A DNA stretch of 64,000 nucleotides. Origin: Methylobacterium sp. Leaf465 (GTDB lineage Bacteria > Pseudomonadota > Alphaproteobacteria > Rhizobiales > Beijerinckiaceae). The notes beneath the pieces are model-generated. The model did not search any database, was not told the origin of the DNA, and saw only the letters and a program-made list of their open reading frames with translations. The stretch covers positions 1 through 64,000 of the forward strand of contig NZ_LMRA01000034.1 of assembly GCF_001424705.1 (NCBI RefSeq), in the 5' to 3' direction. Both the position numbers and the translations under genes were made by a program. Shown here piece after piece: positions 49,932 to 56,599 of this stretch (within the stretch, counting starts at the first letter, position 1; each line of letters begins with the position of its first letter).

Positions 49932-50621
49932 TCAGAGCCGGGCCACGGACTCGCTCGCGTGCAGGCCCCGGGGGCGGTCGCCGCCCGTCGAACGGACCGG
50001 CGCGGCATCGACCACCGGCGTGAGGCCGAGGTGGCGGGCCAGGGCGACGAGGTCCTTGAGGCGCCCGGTCTGGGTCTTGCGGCGCAGGTTGAGGCGGTGG
50101 GTCTCCACCGTGCGCACGCTCAGGCTGAGGCGGCGAGCCACCTCCTTGTTGCTGAAACCGGCACTGAGGAAGCGCAGGATCTCGGCTTCGCGCGGCGTCA
50201 GGCCATCGGCGGGGGCCGGGGCCACCGGTGCCGCCTCGTCCCGGGACGATTCGGTCGGGCTGGCGGCAAGGGTGAGGAGGGCCCGGCAGATGTCGCGCGG
50301 CGTCGCCGAGCGGGCGATGAAGGCATCGGCGCCCGCCTCCACCAGCCGGGTCAGGAGGCCCGCCCGCAATACCTCGAAGCCGACGAGGACGGCGAGGCCC
50401 GGCGCCCGGCCCTTGAGCGCCGCGATCCGGCCGGCAAGGCCCGGCTCGGGCTCCGCCCCGACGAACAGCAACGCGACCTTGCGTGACGGTCCGTCCGACC
50501 CGGGCGAGAGTTCCCCTTCGCTCAAGGTCTGCAGGCGCGGCTCATGCTCGATGACGGCGCGAAACGCGGGCTCGAGCCCGAGGGGCTCGCCGACGATCAA
50601 AACTCCCACGGCGTCATTCAT
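49932..50621 (-). CDS. LuxR-family regulator with degenerate receiver domain
   Basis: A 229-residue protein from the start MNDAVGVLIVG. The N-terminal 120 residues follow the receiver fold (VGVLIVGEPLGLEPAFRAVI, then AGADAFIARSATPRD), but the phospho-acceptor position falls in VALLFVGAEPEPG with no Asp, so classical phosphorylation is unlikely. The C-terminal DNA-binding domain is intact: LTPREAEILRFLSAGFSNKE then VARRLSLSVRTVETHRLNLR. It probably binds DNA constitutively or is controlled by another route. It is convergent with the cydA gene. Two upstream ATGs are in frame; the chosen one fits homologues. Confidence 0.88.
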   Translation of the reverse strand: MNDAVGVLIVGEPLGLEPAFRAVIEHEPRLQTLSEGELSPGSDGPSRKVALLFVGAEPEPGLAGRIAALKGRAPGLAVLVGFEVLRAGLLTRLVEAGADAFIARSATPRDICRALLTLAASPTESSRDEAAPVAPAPADGLTPREAEILRFLSAGFSNKEVARRLSLSVRTVETHRLNLRRKTQTGRLKDLVALARHLGLTPVVDAAPVRSTGGDRPRGLHASESVARL

Positions 50622-50882
50622 GCCGCTACCCTCCCCATTGTCCCACCGCGACACACCGCGGCGTTCCCTGGGAGGTTCAGATCAAGTTTCGTTCCAAGGT
50701 TTTACTGGCCAAGGCTCGATCTGGATTCTGGTGCAATCCCCCGAACATTGACCAAAACCCACGGGAAATCCGGCGGTACTTTGGTAAACGGCCGCATCGC
50801 GCGACCGGGTCGGGAATGCGGGCGTTTCGCAACGGCACAGGGGAGCTGCCGGGTTCCCCCTCGATTCGAGACAGGTTCCGGC

Positions 50883-51779
50883 TCAGCCGGCGCGGGCCAG
50901 CACGAGGTCGGAGGCAGCGCTCACGACGCGGTTGCGTCCCGTCGTCTTGGCCTCGTAGAGGGCGATGTCGGCCCGCTTGAGCAGACCCTCGATGGTGTCG
51001 CCCTCCGACCATTCGCTGACGCCGAAGCTGCAGGTGAGGCGGATCGGGACCCGGCCGCCGCGGATGCGCAGGGCCTCCATCGAGCGGCGCAGGCGGGTCG
51101 CCACACCCTCGGCCTCCGTGCCAGAGCGGTGGGGCAGGATGATGCCGAACTCCTCGCCGCCGAGTCGGCCGACGATGCCATCGAGGGCGAGTTCCCGGCA
51201 CACGGCCTGGATCGCCGCATCGCCGACGTCATGGCCGTACTCGTCGTTGATGCCCTTGAAGTGGTCGATGTCGAGGAGAATGGCCGACATCCTGCCGTGA
51301 TCCCCCACGCGCTCCGCGGCATCCCGCGATTTCTGCAGGAAGGCGCGCCGGTTGAGCAGGCCCGTCAGCGAGTCCGTGTCGGCGAGGCGGATCAGTTCGC
51401 TCTGCATCGTGGTGAGGCGCTCGGCGGCCCGCAGGCGGGCATGCAGCTCCTCCGGTCCCGGCGGCTTCTCGATGAAGTCGTCGGCGCCGCTATCGAGGGC
51501 CTCGGCCAGGTTCCGGGCGTTCCGGGCCGAGGACATGGTGATGACGTAGAGGGGGCGATTGGCCTCGGCAAGCAGGCGGGCGGACCAGCACAGTTCGAGG
51601 CCGCCCAGCGGCCGGACCTCGAGGCTGGTAATCAGCACCCGGACCGAGCCGGTATTCTCCACGAAGTTGAGGGCCTCGGCGGAATCGGTGAAGGCCGAAA
51701 CGGTGTGACCGTTGGGCTCGAGCAGCGCCGCGATCATCTTGAGGACGACCCGACTGGTGTCGACGAGGACGATATGCAT
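50883..51779 (-). CDS. Receiver-linked diguanylate cyclase with degenerate receiver
   Basis: A 298-residue REC-GGDEF protein. In the receiver Asp7 (IVLVDTSRVVLKMI) and Lys (DDFIEKPPGPEEL) remain, but the phospho-acceptor is Ser52 (LITSLEVRPLGGLEL). The GGDEF domain has TDSLTGLLNRRAFLQKSRDA, DIDHFKGINDEYGHDVGDAA and an intact GGEEF (GRLGGEEFGIILPH), so cyclic di-GMP synthesis is expected. There is no RxxD inhibitory site at the usual spacing. Loss of the Asp suggests phosphorylation-independent control. It lies 261 bases upstream of the LuxR-type regulator, which shares the same receiver defect. Confidence 0.9.
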   Translation of the reverse strand: MHIVLVDTSRVVLKMIAALLEPNGHTVSAFTDSAEALNFVENTGSVRVLITSLEVRPLGGLELCWSARLLAEANRPLYVITMSSARNARNLAEALDSGADDFIEKPPGPEELHARLRAAERLTTMQSELIRLADTDSLTGLLNRRAFLQKSRDAAERVGDHGRMSAILLDIDHFKGINDEYGHDVGDAAIQAVCRELALDGIVGRLGGEEFGIILPHRSGTEAEGVATRLRRSMEALRIRGGRVPIRLTCSFGVSEWSEGDTIEGLLKRADIALYEAKTTGRNRVVSAASDLVLARAG

Positions 51780-51879
51780 GGCGCGGCCTGACCACCTTCA
51801 CGGTTCTTGACCAGAAGGTGGCACGAACAGATTAACCGCTTGCGAAAGTCGGCGCGGAGTCTTCTTCCGGCGCTGCGCC

Positions 51880-52410
51880 CTAACGCTGCGTGATCTGGGC
51901 CGGCGAAACGCGGACGGGAATGACGCGGGCCCCTCCGCTCGTCTCGGCAACCGGGGCGGCAGCCTGGAACGGGCCGCCGCGGCTCCGGGCTCGCGTGGGC
52001 CCGGCAGCGTCCGACCAGCGCCCCTGTCGGCCGCGCGTCAGAACCCGGGAGCGGCCGGGGGCTGCGGCGCGGGAAGCGGAGGGCTGCCCCTCGATGACGT
52101 AGACCGTCGGCGTGCCGACCGAGGCACTGCGGATCCCCGCCACCGTGGGGATGCCGTAGGTCCCGTAGCCCCAGGCGCTGGGCACGAGTTCGCTCGGGCG
52201 GGGGAAACGGGTGAGCGGCGCACCGACATAGTCGCCATGGATCAGCGGCCCGCCGTAGCCGTTCTCGTAGCCGGCATAGGGATAGCTGCCGTAGGCAAGG
52301 TCCTGGCCCTGCGCCGTGCCGGCCAGGCCGGAGAGCACCAGAGCACCGGCGAGGCCGGCCATGCCGAGGGAGATTCCCCTGCGCGGCAGGATCTTCGAAC
52401 GAGTGGTCAT
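51880..52410 (-). CDS. Exported Gly/Tyr-rich hypothetical protein
   Basis: A 176-residue protein from MTTRSKILPRRGISLGM, with a long signal peptide (GLAGALVLSGLAGTAQG, cleavage before QDLAYG). The mature part starts with a Tyr/Gly-rich stretch (AYGSYPYAGYENGYGGP), then a middle with paired Tyr and Gly, and an Arg/Ala-rich C-terminal half (PGRSRVLTRGRQGRW). No domain is recognised. The composition suits an envelope or outer-surface protein of unknown role. Confidence 0.6.
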   Translation of the reverse strand: MTTRSKILPRRGISLGMAGLAGALVLSGLAGTAQGQDLAYGSYPYAGYENGYGGPLIHGDYVGAPLTRFPRPSELVPSAWGYGTYGIPTVAGIRSASVGTPTVYVIEGQPSASRAAAPGRSRVLTRGRQGRWSDAAGPTRARSRGGPFQAAAPVAETSGGARVIPVRVSPAQITQR

Positions 52411-52569
52411 GCGACGCCGGACTCCCACGCTAGCCGATTCGAACGAGAACCGGCGGACGCCTCCGTCGTTCCCGAAATCCCGGCGGCCTTCAGCGTCGAA
52501 GAGTGCTTAGGCGGGCCCCCGAGCGGGACGGAGCAGCCTCGGCAGGCAGGCGACAAGGCTCACGATACG

Positions 52570-52594
52570 AAAAAACCCTGCCTCGCGGCAGGGT
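52570..52594 (-). terminator. Rho-independent terminator of the small exported-protein gene
   Basis: Read on the minus strand, ACCCTGCC GCGA GGCAGGGT is followed by a run of six T. The 8-bp stem starts 31 bases after the stop codon of the gene at 52625-52909, a classic intrinsic terminator. Confidence 0.85.
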
Positions 52595-52624
52595 CGGGTT
52601 CGCCGCGGCGCTCCCGGTCTCGCG

Positions 52625-52909
52625 CTAGCGGCAGGTGGTGACGCGACGAACGATCCAGCCCTCGCCCTCGACCCAGAGGCGCTTGCGCGAGCGGCTGCAA
52701 TTGACCGACTCGTCTTCCGATTCGGTCACGGCCGCGACGGGGGTGACGGTGGGTGCAACCACGGAGGCCTTGCCCGGACCCTGGTCGGCGACCGGAGCCG
52801 CAAGGGCGCCGGAGACGAAAGCGCCCGAGAAACCGGCACCCGTCAGGAATGTCCCGGCCAAGACAAGAGTACCCGCGATGGCGGATACGCGCAGTCGATT
52901 CGCTACCAT
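52625..52909 (-). CDS. Small exported hypothetical protein
   Basis: A 94-residue protein started at MVANRLRVSAIAGTLVLAG, giving a signal peptide that ends near GALAAPVA. The mature part is about 50 residues with two cysteines (VNCSRSRKRLWV and the C-terminal TTCR), which could pair. The ending WVEGEGWIVRRVTTCR recurs as a small motif in Methylobacterium-type exported proteins. The function is unknown. A strong terminator follows, which supports it as a real transcription unit. Confidence 0.65.
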   Translation of the reverse strand: MVANRLRVSAIAGTLVLAGTFLTGAGFSGAFVSGALAAPVADQGPGKASVVAPTVTPVAAVTESEDESVNCSRSRKRLWVEGEGWIVRRVTTCR

Positions 52910-53086
52910 CGAAAAGTCTCGCTCGCACATCCCTCGGGGGATGTGCCCTCAACGTGTCAGGATCGTGCAACGGCGTGCGTTGCCTCTTGAACTGTTAAGT
53001 CGCGAGGGGCCGGAAGGGTTGCAGTCGCGAGGACCGGCCGATCATGAATCCTTGAGCGGGATTCGGTGTACGGCCCGGATGAATGC

Positions 53087-53245
53087 TCAGGGCAGCGCCG
53101 AGACCGAGATCATCGGCAGGCTGACCGCGAGCTGGGCCACGGTCGGGCGCGGCAGGGCACGGTGCGAGAGGACCAGGGCACCGAGCCCGAGGACGAGACT
53201 GAAGGCCAGGAGGCTCGTCTCGATGCCGCGATAGAACCCGTCCAT
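53087..53245 (-). CDS. Possible small membrane protein
   Basis: A 52-residue frame started at MDGFYRGIETSLLAFSLVLG with a GGGAG-like site upstream. It is essentially two hydrophobic helices (SLLAFSLVLGLGALVLSHRA and VAQLAVSLPMISVSAL). Size and lack of homologues make it tentative. Confidence 0.4.
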   Translation of the reverse strand: MDGFYRGIETSLLAFSLVLGLGALVLSHRALPRPTVAQLAVSLPMISVSALP

Positions 53246-53461
53246 CCCACACTCCCGGTGCGCCGACGCGAGGCCGAGATCGGGCTCGCACCACCATGGT
53301 CGGCCGGGAGTATGAGGGAATCGTAACCATCCCGGCTCATACCGGATCCTGGACCTGAGGGCTGGCCGGTTGATCCCTTCCGGATGGCGGATTTGGACTT
53401 CGCTCAAACGCCGCGAGGGCTTGCCGGATACGGGCTCCACGTTGATCGAGCGGAGCTCGTA

Positions 53462-53809
53462 TCAGGCGCGCCCGAGGGGGATCATGCGGGCGAGATCGGG
53501 CTCGGGCGGCTGCATCAGGGCCGCCGCGAGGTTGGCCTCCAGCACGATGAGGTCGCAATCGGGATCCGGCTCCCAGCCGCAGCGGCAGCCCTGCGGCCCC
53601 TCATGGGCCTGGGCCACCTGTCGATAGAGGGCACCGACGACGCGGGCCGCCACCTCCAGCGCCGACAGGGCCGGCAGGGGCGCCCGGTTCAGGCTCTGCC
53701 AGAAGGCGCGGCGCAGGGCCTCGTCGAGATGGGCCTCGGGCGACGCGGGCTCGGCGCAGGCCGGCGCGGGGTGCGGTGGGGCATCCATCCGCTCGTCCTG
53801 CCCGCTCAT
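53462..53809 (-). CDS. Hypothetical protein, second gene of a coupled pair
   Basis: A 115-residue protein from MSGQDERMDAPPHPAPACAE. A helical part (LDEALRRAFWQSLNRAPLPA then LSALEVAARVVGALYRQVAQ) is followed by a Cys-containing tail (GCRCGWEPDPDCDLIVLEAN). The GCRCGW-x5-C arrangement could bind a metal, but this is only a possibility. Its ATG overlaps the stop of the upstream 64-residue gene (ATGA), so the two are translationally coupled. No family is recognised. Confidence 0.6.
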   Translation of the reverse strand: MSGQDERMDAPPHPAPACAEPASPEAHLDEALRRAFWQSLNRAPLPALSALEVAARVVGALYRQVAQAHEGPQGCRCGWEPDPDCDLIVLEANLAAALMQPPEPDLARMIPLGRA

Positions 53810-54000
53810 GCCCGGGCTCCCGAGGTCCGGTCGGACAGTCGTTCCCGCCAGTGGGCCGGCACCAGGGCGGGATCCGTTTCCGGAGCGCCCGCCAGGGCGT
53901 CGATGAGGTCGGCGAAGCGATGCAGCCGCAGGTCGAGGGCCGAACCGTCCCACCAGGCGATCCGCACGGTGCCGCGCAGCCAGTCCAGCGTGCGTTCCAT
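53806..54000 (-). CDS. Hypothetical protein, first gene of a coupled pair
   Basis: A 64-residue protein (MERTLDWLRGTVRIAWWDGS). It is acidic to neutral with Trp-rich start and a helix (HRFADLIDALAGAPETDPAL). It is preceded by a GGAGAG-type site and overlaps the next gene by the ATGA tetranucleotide. The coupling is the main evidence that it is real; the function is unknown. Confidence 0.55.
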   Translation of the reverse strand: MERTLDWLRGTVRIAWWDGSALDLRLHRFADLIDALAGAPETDPALVPAHWRERLSDRTSGARA

Positions 54001-54210
54001 GATTCCGCTCTCCTCTCGCGATCCGCGTTCTGGAGAGAGGTTTGAAAGCTGAGTCTCCGCTTGGCAAGCAATTCTCGAAACATTGGAATAGGTTGAATCT
54101 TGCGCTCGGCGGAGGATCTACTGTCTTCGATTTGGAAGAATTCCATACGTCGGGAAAAGCAGCGTCCTGGCCGGGGCTTGATCCTGCGACAGCGCGGGGC
54201 CGGGCGGTTC

Positions 54211-54651
54211 TCAGCCCCGGTAGGCCACCAGAATGGCCCCGGCCGCGATCAGGACGACGCCGATCCAGTTCGGCAGGGTGAGGCTCTCGCCGAGGAGAAT
54301 CACCCCGAGGATCGCGACGAGCACGACGCTGAGCTTGTCGAGGGGCGCCACCCGCGCCGCATCCCCGAGGGCGAGGGCGCGGAAGTAGCAGAGCCAGGAG
54401 GCGCCCGTGGCGAGGCCCGAGGCCACGAGGAAGCCGACGCTGCGGCCCGGGATCGCCGCGAGGCCCGGCACCTGCCCGGTGGCGAACAGGATCGCGCCGG
54501 TGAGGGCGAGGATCACCACGGTCCGCACGAAGGTCGCCACGTCGGGAGGGACGCCGGTGACGCCGACCTTCGCCAGGATGGCGGTCAGCGCGGCGAAGAC
54601 GGCCGAGAGCAGGGCCCAGAACCGCCAGGAGAGCAGCAGCGCGCTCAGCAT
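54211..54651 (-). CDS. EamA/DMT-superfamily half transporter
   Basis: A 146-residue membrane protein with about five helices, corresponding to one EamA unit (the DMT superfamily usually has two, making ten helices). Landmarks are ALTAILAKVGVTGVPPDVAT, a conserved SWLCYFRALALGDAARVAPL segment and the closing LSVVLVAILGVILLGESLTL with NWIGVVLIAAGAILVA. Half-length DMT proteins work as dimers or with a second half. The substrate is unknown. It begins 19 bases downstream of crcB and probably shares its transcript. Confidence 0.88.
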   Translation of the reverse strand: MLSALLLSWRFWALLSAVFAALTAILAKVGVTGVPPDVATFVRTVVILALTGAILFATGQVPGLAAIPGRSVGFLVASGLATGASWLCYFRALALGDAARVAPLDKLSVVLVAILGVILLGESLTLPNWIGVVLIAAGAILVAYRG

Positions 54652-54670
54652 CGCGACGGCCCGGCCGGTC

Positions 54671-55039
54671 TCACAGGATCATCCGCATGACCATCAGGCC
54701 GAGGAGCAGGCCGGCGAGCCCGAGGACCACCGAGCCCAGGATGTAGATGATGGCCGCCGCCATCTCGCCGCGCTCCAACAGGAGGATGCCTTCGAGGGCA
54801 TAGGACGAGAAGGTGGTGAAGCCCCCGAGGACGCCGGTGGCGAGGAACAGCCGCATCGGCTGGCTGCCGCTGCGCATGGCGTACCAGCCCGCCAGCACCC
54901 CCATCAGGATCGAGCCCAGGATGTTGATGCCCATCGTGCCGTAGGGAAAAGCCGTGCCGAAGCGCAGGGCGGCCAGCCCGACGCCGTGGCGGGCCATGCC
55001 GCCGAGGCCGGCCCCGAGAAAGACGATGAGAAACCCCAT
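54671..55039 (-). CDS. crcB: Fluoride exporter CrcB
   Basis: A 122-residue protein with four membrane helices. Signatures are FLIVFLGAGLGGMARHGVGL near the N-terminus, TMGINILGSILMGVLAGWYA carrying the conserved Asn, and GVLGGFTTFSSYALEGILLL with the FTTFSSY fluoride-path motif. CrcB dimers export fluoride through two pores. The start MGFLIVFLGAG was chosen because upstream codons are not conserved. I see no fluoride riboswitch in the 90 bases before it. The EamA half transporter follows it. Confidence 0.95.
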   Translation of the reverse strand: MGFLIVFLGAGLGGMARHGVGLAALRFGTAFPYGTMGINILGSILMGVLAGWYAMRSGSQPMRLFLATGVLGGFTTFSSYALEGILLLERGEMAAAIIYILGSVVLGLAGLLLGLMVMRMIL

Positions 55040-55441
55040 GGCGGGTACGATCCCCCTGCAGCCGGCCGCCGGCCCGGCCCCACGCTGAGGATACGCAGAA
55101 AATTCGCGTGGTTCGCTGTCCCGGCCCGGCTTGCCCCCGAGGTCCACAGGGTCCGGACCGGATTTCGTCGCGGGGTCGGGCCGGCCCATCGCATGCCCGC
55201 TCGCCGAAGAGCGGGGACGGAGGCTCCCGGCAGGGTGCCGAACAGCGAGGCGGAAGATTTCTCCACACAATGCGTCGCGGTTTATCTGCGATTAACCAAG
55301 TTGCGGCTGAATAGGGCCAGTTAAGGTTGATGTTTTCCTAACAGGCACCGTTCACGACCCTCCTCTTCGCTTAACCTTTTCTTGAGGTCTGCAGAGATGG
55401 GGCTGTGCCAGTTCGGGAACTGCGTATCCGAGTTCGCCCGC
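55040..55441. other. Divergent promoter region between crcB and the DUF2778 gene
   Basis: About 400 bases. The left two thirds are GC-rich with no recognisable signal; 55260-55400 is AT-rich and contains several TTAA tetranucleotides, consistent with promoters in this part. No small gene is convincing here. Confidence 0.5.
55371..55385 (+). promoter_or_regulatory. CtrA-like site upstream of the DUF2778 gene
   Basis: TTAA, seven bases (CCTTTTC), TTGA: a 7-of-8 match to the CtrA consensus, 57 bases before the chosen start. TTAA is common in this stretch, so this is a candidate only. Confidence 0.25.
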
Positions 55442-56539
55442 ATGAACGACGCTGTGTACCCGTCCGGCCGCCGCCTCCGCCGTCGTCGCCGGCCCCACGG
55501 GCCGATGCTCCTGCGGACCTCCGCCGTGGCGCTCCTCTGCGCCGCCTTCCCGCACCTGACCGCGCCGGACGCGCCCGTCCCGGCCGGTCCGGGACGGCCG
55601 GTGCTGGCGACCGCATCGGCGCCGAGCGCCTCTGCCTGGATGCTCGATCCGACGCCGGCCCTCGGCCTCGCAGCCCGGGGTCTGGCCCAGGCGGCCCCGC
55701 TCAGCGCCGCCCTGGTGCCCCCCGCGGGTGCGGCCCGGACGACGCTGGCGATGGCGGCGCCGCGCCCCGCGCCCGCCCCGGCCGCCAGCCCGGTCCGGAC
55801 CGCGCAGGCGCTGCCCCAGACCATCCCGCTGCCGGTGCCCCGCCCGGCCGGCCTGGTGGCCCAGGCCGAGCCGGCCCGCCTGGCGCTCCGCTCGGCCCCC
55901 GCCCTGCGCGCGCTGGCCACCCGCCGGACCCAGGTCGCCCGTGCCAGCGCCGAGGCCGCGGCCGAGCGCTCGTTCTTCGACACGGTGTTCGGGACGCGCT
56001 CCGCGCCGGAGCCCGAGGCGGCGCCGCGGACCACCCTGGCCTACGCGGCGGTGGACTCGAGCGTCGATCCCGGTCCGCGCCGGGTGATCGAGAGCAGCCC
56101 GGTGGTCGGCGCCGGCACGGCCGTCTACGACATCACCGCCCGCACCGTGACCCTGCCGAGCGGCGAGCGGCTCGAGGCCCATTCCGGTCTCGGCGAGAGC
56201 ATGGACAACCCGCGCCATGTCCACCGCCGGATGCGCGGCTCGACCCCGCCGGGCACCTACGACCTCACCGAGCGCGAGGCGCTGTTCCACGGCGTGCGGG
56301 CGATCCGCCTCAACCCGGTGGGCGGCAGCGCGGCGATCCACGGCCGCGACGGCATCCTGGCCCACACCTACATGCTGGGCCCCAGCGGCGCCTCGAACGG
56401 CTGCGTCTCGTTCAGGGACTACAACCGCTTCCTCCAGGCCTTCCTGCGCGGCGAGGTCCGCCGCCTCGTCGTGGTCGCCGGACGCGGCGATGCCGGCCCG
56501 ACCTTCGCCGAGCGCCTGTTCGGCCGCGCCACGCGCTGA
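55442..56539 (+). CDS. DUF2778 L,D-transpeptidase-like cell wall protein
   Basis: A 365-residue protein from MNDAVYPSGRRLRRR. A basic start leads into a membrane anchor (LLRTSAVALLCAAFPHLTAP), then a Pro/Ala-rich linker to about residue 215. The C-terminal DUF2778 domain shows LEAHSGLGESMDNPRHVHRR, GSTPPGTYDLTERE, AAIHGRDGILAHTYMLGPSG and the catalytic-type SNGCVSFRDYNRF with the nucleophile Cys. DUF2778 domains are related to L,D-transpeptidase/carboxypeptidases (Tlde1-like) and act on peptidoglycan stem peptides. The periplasmic orientation is inferred from the anchor. Upstream in-frame starts exist at 55382 (TTG) and 55397 (ATG). Confidence 0.82.
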   Translation: MNDAVYPSGRRLRRRRRPHGPMLLRTSAVALLCAAFPHLTAPDAPVPAGPGRPVLATASAPSASAWMLDPTPALGLAARGLAQAAPLSAALVPPAGAARTTLAMAAPRPAPAPAASPVRTAQALPQTIPLPVPRPAGLVAQAEPARLALRSAPALRALATRRTQVARASAEAAAERSFFDTVFGTRSAPEPEAAPRTTLAYAAVDSSVDPGPRRVIESSPVVGAGTAVYDITARTVTLPSGERLEAHSGLGESMDNPRHVHRRMRGSTPPGTYDLTEREALFHGVRAIRLNPVGGSAAIHGRDGILAHTYMLGPSGASNGCVSFRDYNRFLQAFLRGEVRRLVVVAGRGDAGPTFAERLFGRATR

Positions 56540-56543
56540 GAAA

Positions 56544-56572
56544 AGAGCCGCGCACCCGGGGTGCGCGGCTCT
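56544..56572. terminator. 12-bp hairpin terminator between convergent genes
   Basis: AGAGCCGCGCAC and GTGCGCGGCTCT pair perfectly around CCGGG. On the minus strand the hairpin is followed by TTTT, so it should end the molybdenum-oxidoreductase operon; it also follows the DUF2778 gene stop by a few bases. Confidence 0.85.
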
Positions 56573-56599
56573 CAAGACGTCAGGACCCGCGGCGCAGGA

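Noticed and set aside
55040..55130. Fluoride riboswitch upstream of crcB
   Set aside because: The conserved core elements (a GAUGG-type start and CUGAUGAC-type end) are not visible in the leader.
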